The notes: generated by a model not told the origin, from the sequence alone. A DNA stretch of 64,000 nt from Nakazawaea peltata (GCA_001599355.1 BCGQ01000002.1:1191554-1255553), one strand, 5' to 3'. Positions 1 to 10,784 are shown, counted from the stretch's first letter. Numbers and translations: made by a program.

Positions 1-1103
1 TATTATGTCTCTCTCTCGACCTTGGAGTATCGTCTGAACCTGTGTTCCAGCCAATTTTCCATTTCCAAGCCCATCTGTTAAGTGTCCGTTGCTTAGATGC
101 CGCCAAAAGGTACCTTGTCAGTGGTTCCAACGATGAACATATCAAGATTTATGACTTACAAAAACGTAAAGAATTGGGAGATTTACTTCTGCATCAAGGT
201 TCGATCACCGTGCTCAAGTTTGCCCCAAGTTCAGCCCCAAAATGGCTCTTAAGTGGCTCAGAAGATGGTAATATCATCATTTGGAGAATCAAAGACTGGG
301 AAATGTTCGGTACAATGAAGGGCCACAAGGCCAGAATCAATGATATTGACGTTCATCCGACCGGTAAGATCCTGTTATCATGTGGAGACGACCGTACTGT
401 CATTCTTTGGAATTTAATGACCCTGAAAAAACTGTCTATTTTGAAATTACGTGGTAAAGACACCCTCGGAGCAAAACCACAACAGGTCCATTGGTCCTTA
501 GATGATGCTGAATACTTCGTAGTGCTGTTCAGTGATAAGATTTTCGTATATAGTAGCTCTAACTCGAAAATTGTAGCCATCTGGAAATTCAGATCCCCAT
601 TAATGAAGATGGGAATCGTCAGATTACTGGGTGTTCAGATGTTGGTCTCTGCCCATGGAAATGGACAAGTCAATTTGTATAAATTTGATACTTTAGTAAC
701 CGGGTCGAAGCCAAATATCGCAGAGGCTTCTTCTTTAGACTCTCTTACCCCAGAATGGTCACTTCAAGGTCATGCCACAAGAGTTAAAGATTTCAAATTC
801 TACGGTAACGATTATTTAGTTACTATTAGTTCAGATGGTAAAATTGTAGTGTGGGATTTACTGGCTCGTGATCAAGTTGCCGTTTATTCCACTGGTGACA
901 GATTGACCTGTGTCACTTGTTGTCCTGAAGACGTTGAAAAATATGTAGCCTCTAAAGATCTGGCTTCCAGATTACTGGACGAAGATTATAGTGAATATGA
1001 GACTGATAATGAGGAGGAGTTGAAGGAGTTGATTAAGAAGCAACAAGAGAAGCCAAAGAAGAAGAAGAAGAAGGGGAAGAGGGTTAGTGTTGAAATGGAG
1101 TGA
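1..1103 (+). CDS. MAK11: Mak11/PAK1IP1-type WD40 ribosome-biogenesis protein, 5' truncated by window edge
   Basis: This is a WD40 propeller protein of the Mak11 (human PAK1IP1) family, a nucleolar factor needed for 60S ribosomal subunit assembly. The reading frame is open from base 3, before any ATG, and the residues encoded there (LCLSLDL, then FQPIFHFQAH) match the family's first propeller blade, so the gene starts left of the window; a GTG at 42 is not the start. About 366 codons are visible. WD-type blades follow one another (LVSGSNDEHIKIYD, LLSGSEDGNIIIW, LLSCGDDRTVILWN, LVTISSDGKIVVWD). The tail is acidic (SEYETDNEEE) and then lysine-rich, as is typical of nucleolar proteins. The identity is by recall of the yeast protein and is strong in the N-terminal half. 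Confidence 0.9.
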   Translation, partial: LCLSLDLGVSSEPVFQPIFHFQAHLLSVRCLDAAKRYLVSGSNDEHIKIYDLQKRKELGDLLLHQGSITVLKFAPSSAPKWLLSGSEDGNIIIWRIKDWEMFGTMKGHKARINDIDVHPTGKILLSCGDDRTVILWNLMTLKKLSILKLRGKDTLGAKPQQVHWSLDDAEYFVVLFSDKIFVYSSSNSKIVAIWKFRSPLMKMGIVRLLGVQMLVSAHGNGQVNLYKFDTLVTGSKPNIAEASSLDSLTPEWSLQGHATRVKDFKFYGNDYLVTISSDGKIVVWDLLARDQVAVYSTGDRLTCVTCCPEDVEKYVASKDLASRLLDEDYSEYETDNEEELKELIKKQQEKPKKKKKKGKRVSVEME

Positions 1104-1383
1104 TATAGAGCATTTTAATAAAAAGCATAGATTAATAGGTGTAGAATTGGGGGTAATTTTGTGAAATTGGGGGTAATTTTAATTAATTAGACCGGTTCAG
1201 CAGTGATAATGTAGATATGATGGGTAAATTGTGGTTAGACAGTTGTTATACAGTAACCAGAAGATGTCTAGACAATGACTAGCCTATCCAGAAACTACTT
1301 CACTACATCAAATCCCCTCTAATCCCCACTACATATCAGCATTTTATAACTTATCCAACTCTTATTATTATATAATATATAAA
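1104..1383. other. Convergent 3' intergenic spacer with G-rich short repeat
   Basis: This 280-bp spacer lies between the convergent ends of MAK11 and LYS1. It carries two copies of an AATTGGGGGTAATTTT unit (about 1145-1184) and is otherwise AT-rich 3'-end sequence. No gene is seen. Confidence 0.6.
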
Positions 1384-2511
<1,128 letters not shown>

Positions 2512-2751
2512 CTAAACTTCGATGTTCAATATCACTATACTTCTAATATCGATATCAATACCAATTCTATCACAGAAATTGGCTGGTTTTCACTGGGGAA
2601 AATTTTTTCTCTCTTTTCTATGCGCTATCGGGGAAAGATAGGGGCAGGTTACCGATGAGAGAAATTGATGGGGGGAAAAGATGGGACGAGAGGGGGGTCT
2701 TGGTTGGGGGTTTAAATATCGTATAAGGATATGGAGATGAGGTCAGGATGG

Positions 2752-2758
2752 TGAGTCA
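2752..2758. promoter_or_regulatory. Gcn4/AP-1-type site TGAGTCA upstream of LYS1
   Basis: TGAGTCA is the consensus of the general amino-acid control activator Gcn4. It stands about 250 bp before the LYS1 start on the minus strand, a usual distance. It could also be a chance 7-mer; the gene's lysine-synthesis role is the reason to list it. Confidence 0.5.
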
Positions 2759-3528
2759 GAATACGGCTGATGACATGGCATAAGTCGGTTGTTACCGTTT
2801 TCATTTAGATGACTAACATCTATGCAGGTATTCTTTTGTATGCGCACCGATACCGGTGAGAACGGGCCGGAACTGCGTCAGTACAAAGATAAAGATCTGT
2901 ATTTGCTGAGCAAATTAATTTTCGTATTATGCTAAGAGTATTATATCGGAATTTGATAATGTGCTGAGGGATACCTGTTTTGTGTAATAAAGAAGATTGT
3001 CAAGATAATAGGGGAGAGAAAAATATTGTGGTGTTGATGGAGACAGAAAAGCTCACTTATATCTCTTCGAGATCTTGGATAGCTCATAATTTCTATTTAG
3101 TGTTAGTATCAATTATCCAATTGCTATTTTCGATCATATCACTGCTCAAACTCTTGAAAGTAATAGCATTGCAACATGATACGTTTTATTTATTTCAGGA
3201 TCTCACTACCTCTTCATAAAAACTCCTGTCTATTTCAAATTTGAAAACACCAATATTTCCCCATCCCTCGGTTTTAGCATTGACTACTCATTGCAGATAA
3301 TTTTAGAGCCCAAAAAAAAAAATGAAAACCACCTGCATCAAGTCTCTGGAACAAGACTTCCTTTTTCATTTTTAACCGTACTGAAAATATTAAAAAGCTA
3401 TATATTTCTGCCTTCTAAGCTCATGGCAGATCTTGAAATATCCATATACTCATCCTGACTTTTGCAATATTCAACTCCAATTTCAAATATCTCATGTTTA
3501 GCATCTATTAAATTGATTCAAAGTGATC

Positions 3529-3576
3529 AGACTCGAAGATCCAACGGATCCGAGTCCCTTCGGTATTAACACCGAA
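3529..3576. repeat. Two adjacent palindromes (GATCC hairpin, then CGG-N8-CCG)
   Basis: The first palindrome pairs GACTCG..GATCC with GGATCCGAGTC around an AAC loop. The second, at 3559-3576, is TTCGGTATTAACACCGAA, almost a perfect inverted repeat with CGG and CCG separated by 8 bases. That geometry fits a dimeric Zn2Cys6 regulator, but this is inference. They lie about 380 bp upstream of the transporter start. Confidence 0.55.
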
Positions 3577-3841
3577 AAATCTTAAAAAATTATGCAAAAG
3601 AGTTCGTGACATACATGTTTCCGGCCATTAATTTATCAGTTGCGATCAGATTACATGCAACATTTAGCCAGAAAACGGTGAATAAAAAACTCAAAAAAAA
3701 AGCCAAGACTTTCTAAGCCCGCAAAAGTCTTGTTCTTTAGGTAAAACTAAAGAAAAAAAGGGGGTGGAGAGAGGGCAAATTTTTTTTCTGCCCTTGTTTC
3801 TGCAGCTCTAAAGCATTGAGAAGTCATCGGGTACTTGATGG

Positions 3842-3850
3842 ATCAGATAA
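3842..3850 (+). promoter_or_regulatory. Iron-responsive GATA site ATCAGATAA
   Basis: ATCAGATAA is an exact match to the ATCWGATAA element bound by fungal iron-repressing GATA factors (Urbs1, SreA, Sfu1 family). It is 99 bp upstream of the start of a siderophore transporter, a textbook target of those repressors. The match of site and target makes real iron regulation likely. Confidence 0.75.
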
Positions 3851-3891
3851 GTTGCCGAAAGAATTGAGCACTCATTGGTTCATGAGAATAA

Positions 3892-3899
3892 TATATAAA
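3892..3899 (+). promoter_or_regulatory. TATA box of siderophore transporter
   Basis: TATATAAA lies 50 bp upstream of the ATG at 3950 and is a perfect TATA element for the downstream gene. Confidence 0.6.
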
Positions 3900-3949
3900 C
3901 CAGAAGACCAGCCATAACATTGAGTTTCTAAAATCCCTCACTATTCAAA

Positions 3950-5863
3950 ATGAATAATTCTAATTCATTTACTGCTGATATTGAAAGTCTGAAATCCGAA
4001 AATCCAATGGACATCTCTGACACTCGTAAAGAAAACAATGTTAACTCATTGGATATCAAGGCCGGTTCAGAAACCGACTCTGAAATCGATGTACAAACTT
4101 TGCGTGCAGCTGAGAAGCTCAAGTCTCATGGTGTTAGAAGAATTGAAGCTGTCAAAGATATGATCAATGAGTCTGAGAGACCCATGTTCTATAAATGTTT
4201 GCTTGCAGGAAGTATTATCATTTGTAGCTGGGCATCTGCAATGGATTCTTCCACCACTTCCAGTTATGATCCTTATGCCACATCTTCTTATGGACATCAT
4301 TCCATGTTATCGACTTTAAATATTGTCACATCTATCATGAATGCTGTCTGTAAGCCAATGTTAGCCAAGATTTGTGATATTGCTTCTCGTCCATTCTGCT
4401 ACTGTGTTGTTTTGGTTATGTACACACTCGGTAGTATCCTTCAAGCTGCTACGCAAAGTATTGGTCTGTATATTGTTGGTTCTGTCTTCACCAATATCGG
4501 TTTAACAGGTATCAACTTGATGAACAGTATTCTTTGTGCCGATTTAGTTCCATTGAAATACAGAGGTCTTTCTCATGGTATCTTATCCAGTCCTTACATT
4601 ATTAATGTTTGGTTCACTGCTGATATCGTTGCTGACTTGATTCCAAATAAATGGCGTTGGGGTTATGGTATGTTCGCTATATTAATGCCGGTGGTTTGTA
4701 CCCCAGCTGTCCTGATCATGTTTTATTTGGAACACAAAGCGAATAAAGACGGTCTCATCACTTTCCAAAGTAGTAACTTCAAGGGTTTATCCGACGGTAC
4801 AACTGAGAACTGGCATCAATTTACTAAGAGAATCATGATTGAGATTGATCTCTTTGGGTTGATCATCATGGGCTTTGGCTGGTCTTTATTATTGATTCCA
4901 TTCTCTTTATACTCAACTGCTAGCAATGGTTGGAGAAATCCAAGTCTTATCGCAATGATGATAGTGGGTGGTATACTTTTAATTTTCTACTTGGTCTACG
5001 AAATCAAATGGAGCAAATTCCCTTCGATGCCAAAAAGAGTATTGACCAACAAGACTTTCATCATGTCAGTTTGTATCGACTTCTTCTATGAACTCGGTGG
5101 TTATATCCGAACATTATATCTTAGTTCGTTCGTTTGGGTTTGTACCGACTTCTCTAAAAAACAGTATGCGTACTACAACAACACTTTAACTATTTCTTTG
5201 TGTGTGTTCGGTATTCTGGCTGGTATTGTACAGAGATATACTCATCGTTTCAAACTCAGTGAAGTCATCGGTATGTCTTTCTCAGCTATTGGTCAAGGTA
5301 TTATGATCAAACCTCCTAACAGTGTTAGAAACTCGACTCTGGTTTTGGTTATAGTTCAGACATTCGCTGGTATCGGGGGAGGATTCTCAGTTGTCGGTTG
5401 TCTGGTTGCATCACAAGCTTCGGTTCCTCATCAAGACGTCTCTTTAGTCATTTCAATTATCAAATTGTGGTCTTCTATCGGTTCTGCTATCGGTTCAGCC
5501 ATTGCTGCTGCCATCTGGTCGAGCAAACTTCCTCGCTATTTAAGATTATACATGCCAGACTCTATCACCGATGCTGAAATTGCCTCTATGTACGGATCCA
5601 TCAATGTCATCCATGCATACCCATGGGGCTCAGAAGTTAGAAATGCCGCTATCTTGGCCTACAAACATACTTTCTATTACTTGGCCTCAATTGCCATTGG
5701 TATATTCTTACTTCACATGTTATGTGCCTGTTTCCAAGACAATTACTACTTAGGTGATACTTTGAATGCCGTCGAAGGAGTTCCAGATGATGAGAAACTT
5801 GTTGAAAATCCAAAGGATTTGACTTGGTCCGAGAGATTCAAAAAGGCATGGCAACCATGGTGA
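3950..5863 (+). CDS. ARN/SIT-family siderophore-iron:H+ symporter (MFS)
   Basis: This is a 637-residue major facilitator protein of the fungal siderophore-transporter family (Arn1/Arn2/Sit1/Enb1 in S. cerevisiae), which takes up ferric siderophores at the plasma membrane or in endosomes. The N-terminal 80 residues are hydrophilic and acidic. Family stretches follow: SWASAMDSSTTSSYDPYATSSYG in and after the first membrane segment, then DIASRPFCY and VPLKYRGLSHGILSSPY, with about 14 hydrophobic segments in all. The C-terminal part has the extracellular loop before the last segment. An iron GATA site and a TATA box lie just upstream, which supports the role. Which siderophore is carried cannot be told, so no paralogue symbol is given. 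Confidence 0.92.
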   Translation: MNNSNSFTADIESLKSENPMDISDTRKENNVNSLDIKAGSETDSEIDVQTLRAAEKLKSHGVRRIEAVKDMINESERPMFYKCLLAGSIIICSWASAMDSSTTSSYDPYATSSYGHHSMLSTLNIVTSIMNAVCKPMLAKICDIASRPFCYCVVLVMYTLGSILQAATQSIGLYIVGSVFTNIGLTGINLMNSILCADLVPLKYRGLSHGILSSPYIINVWFTADIVADLIPNKWRWGYGMFAILMPVVCTPAVLIMFYLEHKANKDGLITFQSSNFKGLSDGTTENWHQFTKRIMIEIDLFGLIIMGFGWSLLLIPFSLYSTASNGWRNPSLIAMMIVGGILLIFYLVYEIKWSKFPSMPKRVLTNKTFIMSVCIDFFYELGGYIRTLYLSSFVWVCTDFSKKQYAYYNNTLTISLCVFGILAGIVQRYTHRFKLSEVIGMSFSAIGQGIMIKPPNSVRNSTLVLVIVQTFAGIGGGFSVVGCLVASQASVPHQDVSLVISIIKLWSSIGSAIGSAIAAAIWSSKLPRYLRLYMPDSITDAEIASMYGSINVIHAYPWGSEVRNAAILAYKHTFYYLASIAIGIFLLHMLCACFQDNYYLGDTLNAVEGVPDDEKLVENPKDLTWSERFKKAWQPW

Positions 5864-6556
5864 ATTATTTCACCGGTTTATATACGAAATGAATTAGTTC
5901 TTCTCACTTAATACGAATTGTAGGTTAAATCCGACTCTGAATCTCCTCACTTCAATATCGCTATATTTTCGGAACTTCACTTTCTCGTCAACCCATGTTT
6001 CGGCCATTCAATTTAAGGAATCACCCCCTTTTCTCCTCCCAATTAAGCGCGCTTCTCTACGAGAACGGAAATTCGTGCCCTTTTTCCCACGGCTTAGGGG
6101 CAGATATTTTTCTCTTGCATAGATTTGACGAGACCCGCAGAAACATCATCTCTCTCTGCTCTCCACAAGAGAATCAGATACAGCCGCTACTAATTGATGG
6201 AGTCAAGGTGATTTCGGTTAACGGATTCACCCGGTTCTTTTCTAAAATCCTATTCGACAAATTGTATCCGCCAATCTGCATCCGTCAATTCGCGATCCCT
6301 TTGTCCACCACCGACTCCACAAAAACAGCCCTCTACTTATCCTGAGCAAACTATCAAATATCAAAATCAAATATGAACGACGGGTCAATGAAATATTTGA
6401 TATTTTGCTCATCGGCGCGTCCCAAACAAAAACAAACATTTCAAAGCTGAAGAAGGGCGTTTAGCAGAAGAAGATTTGAGATCAAAGAGGTATTGGGACC
6501 GATAACCGGGCGAAATCAAGTGTTTTTTGAAGTAAATTGACCCCAATTCTCGCATA
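5864..6556. other. Intergenic region upstream of CDC16
   Basis: This is 693 bp between two same-strand genes. A 116-codon open frame (5995-6345) has no family resemblance and is treated as chance. The sequence ATTTTGCTCATCGG at about 6401 includes a CGATGAG core on the minus strand. Nothing else was recognised. Confidence 0.5.
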
Positions 6557-8821
6557 ATGTCATCCAATAACAGCAATAGCCCCAATTCACCTCATAATTC
6601 CACCCTCACAATATCGCCTCTTGTGCCCAATAAAAGGAGGGACTTATTTTATACTACGACACCACCAAATGGCCAACCTCAGCAACCACCACCACCCCCA
6701 CAACAACGTCATAGCAGGACACGTATCTTTGGAGGTGCCTCGACCCCTCTGTCCTCTTCCAAACTCAACAGAGTAACTAATACTATGGGAGAGATGGGAG
6801 ATGGGCAGGATAATATTGGAGTCATCGACGAATTCGACTCGTTTAACCAACAAGAACAACATCAACTGACCGTTCCACTCACTCAGGCTGACAGATTACG
6901 TCTTTGGAGACACGACGCCCTCATGCAGCATCATTATCAAACCGCAGAATACATTGGAGACAAAGTCTTGCTGCTCACCAACGATCCTAATGATCTGTTT
7001 TGGCTCCTGCAAGTGCATTATAATACTGGGAATTACCAAAGACTGAGAGAACTCCTCTCTGGGAAGCAAGAATTTGAAGAGTCGGTCTCTTGTAGGTACT
7101 TACTGTGTCTCTGCTTGATCAAATTGGAGAAATGGGATGAACTGTTGGATATCATTGGAGAAGTCAATCCTTTCCGCAACTATTCATCTTCAAATCATGT
7201 ACGTAATCAGGATGGAGGTGTCAAATTGGAGGCCAGTATGTGTTATCTTCGTGGAGTCATCTATTTGAATTTCAATAATTTTGATAAACTGAAAGATGCT
7301 TTCAAAGAGCTGTGTGAGATCGACGTAAAATGCTACGAACTGTTCCATGAGTTGGTCAGTAAGAATTTAATGACCCCTGAAGAGGAATATGAGTTTATTA
7401 ATGGGAATACATTGCGTTTTGACGATGAGGGAAGTAATGCCGAGCTCATAAAGCTTCTTTATACGACCCAAATCAGTAAATATTCGCACCTCGAACTGTA
7501 TCGCGAGCTGGAACTGCGTTTACATGACGAATATGGCCTCAGCGATAACACTGATATCTTACTTAGTAGACTGGATTTGTTATTTGTACAGTGTAAATTC
7601 CAGAAATGTCTTGAGATTTGTGAGCAAGTCTTACTTAAAGACCCGCTCAACTTTGCCGTGTTGCCAAACTATCTCAGTTGTCTCTACGAATTACACGGAA
7701 AGAACAAATTGTTCCTTGTAGCCCATAGATTAGTAGAATCTCACCCTAGCCACCATCTCACTTGGGTCCTGATAGCTGTTTATTATCTTTCAGTATCAAA
7801 AGTGAGCGAACTGAGAAAATTCTTCTCCAAACTGTCTCTTTTGAACCCCAATTTTGGTCCCCTGTGGATTGGATTTGGTCATACTTTCGCTATGGAGGGA
7901 GAACATGAACAGCTGATTTCTCTGTATCTGACTCTGCTGAGATTACTTCCAGGAGTGCATTTACCTAATCTTTTCCTCGGAATGCAATATCTACAGATGA
8001 ATAATTTATCACTTGCACATGAATATTTGAGCTATAGTTACCAAATTTGTCCGACTGACCCATTGCTTCTTAATGAGATCGGAGTCATTCACTACCATAG
8101 GGGGGATTTGCTGAAACTGCAGTATTATCTTTCAAGACTGCTTCAGAGTGCAAAGAATCTCAATTCTGACTCCAAGAATTGGTTATCAATCCATAGTAAT
8201 CTCGGTCATGTCTATAGAAGGCTCAAAGACTACGATAAGCTGTTAAAATGTTTCAACCAGGTGCTCCGTATCGGTACTGGAGGTTCTGGAGGCGGTAATT
8301 CGGGGGCTGGAGGAGTTGGCAGTGGTTCTCATGGTGCAGCAGGTGCCGGGTCAGGAGCTGGTCCAGGTATTGGGGGTGTTGCAGGTGTAGGTTCTGTTGG
8401 TGGATCCACTGGAGGATCCGGTGCCACAGATATCGCCAACATTTATAGTGCAATTGGGTTGATCCAGTTGAAAAGATCACAATACTCCAGTCTGATTCAT
8501 ACTCTCCATATCCTGTTGTCCTTACAACCCAACGATCCCGTTCTGTCTGATTTGTTGAAAAAACTGCTTGAAGAAAACCTGAATTTGACCCCTGAGAAGG
8601 TAGTGGACTCGGATCAGAATCTGTACAATTCTCAAGGACCCGCATTCCCAGGAGTTGGCGCACAGAAAACTCCAATCACCAAGACGGCCAATTTCAAGCT
8701 GTTTGTTACCGAGGTGGAAGACCTTGTTCTGGGTGTAATTGCAGGCTCAGATTCTGAAGATGAGTCGGCCGATGAAATAGAAGAGATGGAAATGGAAATG
8801 GAGGTTGAAATGGATGGGTAA
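6557..8821 (+). CDS. CDC16: Anaphase-promoting complex subunit Cdc16 (TPR protein)
   Basis: This is a TPR scaffold subunit of the APC/C ubiquitin ligase, which drives the metaphase-anaphase transition and mitotic exit. It has 754 residues. After a disordered Ser/Asn/Pro-rich N-terminus (about 1-110) comes the family's opening segment, RLRLWRHDALMQHHYQTAEY, then NDPNDAFWLAQVHYNTGNY when CTG is read as Ala (codons at 6995 and 7007). Tandem TPR helices run to about residue 690. They are interrupted at about 575-625 by a Gly/Ser/Ala-rich insert of some 50 residues, which looks like a species-specific loop. The C-terminus is acidic (DSEDESADEIEEME). Identification is firm. Confidence 0.93.
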   Translation: MSSNNSNSPNSPHNSTLTISPLVPNKRRDLFYTTTPPNGQPQQPPPPPQQRHSRTRIFGGASTPLSSSKLNRVTNTMGEMGDGQDNIGVIDEFDSFNQQEQHQLTVPLTQADRLRLWRHDALMQHHYQTAEYIGDKVLLLTNDPNDLFWLLQVHYNTGNYQRLRELLSGKQEFEESVSCRYLLCLCLIKLEKWDELLDIIGEVNPFRNYSSSNHVRNQDGGVKLEASMCYLRGVIYLNFNNFDKLKDAFKELCEIDVKCYELFHELVSKNLMTPEEEYEFINGNTLRFDDEGSNAELIKLLYTTQISKYSHLELYRELELRLHDEYGLSDNTDILLSRLDLLFVQCKFQKCLEICEQVLLKDPLNFAVLPNYLSCLYELHGKNKLFLVAHRLVESHPSHHLTWVLIAVYYLSVSKVSELRKFFSKLSLLNPNFGPLWIGFGHTFAMEGEHEQLISLYLTLLRLLPGVHLPNLFLGMQYLQMNNLSLAHEYLSYSYQICPTDPLLLNEIGVIHYHRGDLLKLQYYLSRLLQSAKNLNSDSKNWLSIHSNLGHVYRRLKDYDKLLKCFNQVLRIGTGGSGGGNSGAGGVGSGSHGAAGAGSGAGPGIGGVAGVGSVGGSTGGSGATDIANIYSAIGLIQLKRSQYSSLIHTLHILLSLQPNDPVLSDLLKKLLEENLNLTPEKVVDSDQNLYNSQGPAFPGVGAQKTPITKTANFKLFVTEVEDLVLGVIAGSDSEDESADEIEEMEMEMEVEMDG

Positions 8822-9065
8822 CTGGTGAATGCATTAGTATTTGAAGATTGAATTGTAATTCGTACACCTCTCTTAACTGTACACCCCTTAAATGTAAGCC
8901 CCTCCTTAACCGGAAACGTAGTTTTGTAGCGCGCACGACCTTTTTGACACATCTCTCTGTGTCTTATGCACGACCGAAATCGTGACTCAGCCTGATTGGG
9001 ACCTGAATTTGATCGGATGTAACGGCGGTCCGAAGGCAGAGATTGGAGTAAAACGGACGATCGTA

Positions 9066-10322
9066 ATGAATACTCGGAGTGTGATTGAGAGGGGAAGTGG
9101 TGGTTCTGGACCGAATGGCCGCAGCAGCACCTCACTTCTTCACGTCAATTTTAACCAAGATTATGGCTGTTTCGCAGTGGGGATGGAGAGTGGGTTCCGT
9201 GTATATAACTCGGACCCATTGGAGATGCGAGTAGACAGGACTTTAGAAGGAGGAATGAGAGCAACAGATGGGTCCAGGTCGGCTTTTGGAGGGTCCAGTG
9301 GATCAGGAATTGGTCAAATCACTATGCTTCATCGTACTAATTATCTTCTGCTTGTAGGAGGAGGACGAGACCCGCTGTTTGGACGTAATAAGGTGGTGAT
9401 TTGGGATGATCTTAAGCAAAAGAAATCCTTGGAGTTGCAATTCGAAACTGAGGTAGTCAAAGTTTTACTTAGTAGGACCAGAATAGTCGTAGTACTACTG
9501 AATGGAACCGTTAATGTTTATGGATTCAACTCTCCTCCTAGATTGATGGGGACTTATGACTCTGGAATGGTCGGAAAATCAGATAATGTTGGAGAAGGAG
9601 TTAGTAGTACTGTAGTGATGGCAGGTGGAGGTTCTGAATCTTCCTCGGTAGGATCTCTTAGTGGTGATGGATCCAGAAATTCCTCTGGAGCTTTAGGTGC
9701 TGTTCTTCTGTTCCCAGGACGATCTGTCGGACAAATTCAGCTCGTAGACATATCTACTGCTGGACATGAGCGTAATATTGTATCTATTATCAAACTGCAC
9801 AAGACTCAGGTCAAATGTCTTCTGCTTAATCCACGACTGACGCTTATTCTGTCGCTGAGTGAGCAAGGAACTTTGATAAGAGTCCATTCTGTGCACAATT
9901 GTAGCTTAATGTATGAATTTAGACGTGGAGTAGACAGGCTGGTGATCTACGCGATGCTGTTCTCCCTGGATGGGTCCAAATTAGCCGTCCTTAGTGATAA
10001 AAATACCCTTCACGTTTACAGTATTTCGTCTGGAGTTCATAATAAGTCACATTTATTCAACTCACTGTTGATGCCACTGTACTTCAAGAGCCAATGGTCA
10101 TTCCTGTCTTGTCATTTGGAAGGTATTCGCAAAGATGATTCCCCTAAACAAGACTCGGAAGGTTCCAGTATCGATTTTGGAACTCTTGGCTGGGCAGATG
10201 AAGAAAGTATTATCATAGTATGGAAGAAACTAGCACGGTGGGAGAAATATGTCATAGTAGAGAAAGACGGGAAAGCAGGAGAATTCGAATTGGTCCGTGA
10301 GAGCTGGCGGAAATTGCATTGA
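9066..10322 (+). CDS. HSV2: PROPPIN, Hsv2/Atg18-like phosphoinositide-binding beta-propeller
   Basis: This is a seven-bladed propeller of the Atg18/Atg21/Hsv2 family, which binds PI3P and PI(3,5)P2 on endosomes and vacuoles and acts in autophagy. The lipid-binding FRRG motif is present at residues 285-288. Family stretches include VNFNQDYGCFAVGMESGFRV and LLLVGGGRDPLFGRNKVVIW, and the latter resembles Hsv2/WIPI3-4 more than Atg18. The start at 9066 is the first in-frame ATG; the frame stays open upstream to a GTG at 8982, which is unlikely to initiate. The protein is then 418 residues. A Gly/Ser-rich loop of about 50 residues sits between two blades (about nt 9565-9700). The paralogue choice is tentative; the family is secure. 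Confidence 0.85.
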   Translation: MNTRSVIERGSGGSGPNGRSSTSLLHVNFNQDYGCFAVGMESGFRVYNSDPLEMRVDRTLEGGMRATDGSRSAFGGSSGSGIGQITMLHRTNYLLLVGGGRDPLFGRNKVVIWDDLKQKKSLELQFETEVVKVLLSRTRIVVVLLNGTVNVYGFNSPPRLMGTYDSGMVGKSDNVGEGVSSTVVMAGGGSESSSVGSLSGDGSRNSSGALGAVLLFPGRSVGQIQLVDISTAGHERNIVSIIKLHKTQVKCLLLNPRLTLILSLSEQGTLIRVHSVHNCSLMYEFRRGVDRLVIYAMLFSLDGSKLAVLSDKNTLHVYSISSGVHNKSHLFNSLLMPLYFKSQWSFLSCHLEGIRKDDSPKQDSEGSSIDFGTLGWADEESIIIVWKKLARWEKYVIVEKDGKAGEFELVRESWRKLH

Positions 10323-10406
10323 TAGTAACTAATTTGTATATGAGACATGAAAAAAGAAAACACTACACGAATTTTGTTAGAGAAATACTATGTATTAATA
10401 TCCTAT

Positions 10407-10784
10407 TTACTCGTCGTACTCGGCAACACACTCCAACTCAACCTTAATGGCTGGGTTAGGGAATGAAACAGCAATACAAGATCTAGCTGGAGCATTGGTG
10501 AAGTGCTCAAAGTAAACCTTGTTAACAGTAGCAGCGTAAGATGGGTGTCCAACAAACAACAAAACCTTCATGACCTTGTCAAGAGAAGAACCACTGGCAG
10601 TCAAGATGTTCTTCAAGTTGGAGATCAGCAACTCAGTTTGCTCAGTAAGGTCATCTGGAATAGATCCGTCTGGCTTAGAACCAACACATCCGGAGGTGAA
10701 CACGTGACCGTTCGATTTGAACAGAGGAGATAAACCGTTGATGCTCAGAGCACCAGCTTGTTCCCAGGTAATTTTTTGAGCCAT
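10407..10784 (-). CDS. RidA/YjgF/UK114 family enamine-imine deaminase (Mmf1/Hmf1-like)
   Basis: This 125-residue protein is full length for the RidA family, which hydrolyses reactive 2-aminoacrylate and related imines made by PLP enzymes. The conserved arginine (PARSCIAV, which binds the substrate carboxylate) and the C-terminal VELECVAEY motif are present, as is the opening SPLFKSNGHVFTSG. No mitochondrial presequence is visible, so it resembles cytosolic Hmf1 more than mitochondrial Mmf1. It converges with the propeller gene, only 84 bp away. The ATG at 10784 is the family's usual start. Confidence 0.93.
   Translation of the reverse strand: MAQKITWEQAGALSINGLSPLFKSNGHVFTSGCVGSKPDGSIPDDLTEQTELLISNLKNILTASGSSLDKVMKVLLFVGHPSYAATVNKVYFEHFTNAPARSCIAVSFPNPAIKVELECVAEYDE

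Noticed and set aside
2980-3219. 79-codon open frame in the LYS1/transporter spacer
   Set aside because: No family resemblance, hydrophobic low-information composition and no promoter context.
5995-6345. 116-codon frame between the siderophore transporter and CDC16
   Set aside because: No recognisable domain; codon use (rare codons, no bias) differs from the neighbours. It might be a small orphan gene but cannot be supported.
8982-9065. GTG at 8982 as the start of the PROPPIN gene
   Set aside because: An in-frame ATG at 9066 leaves the whole propeller intact, and yeast rarely starts at GTG.
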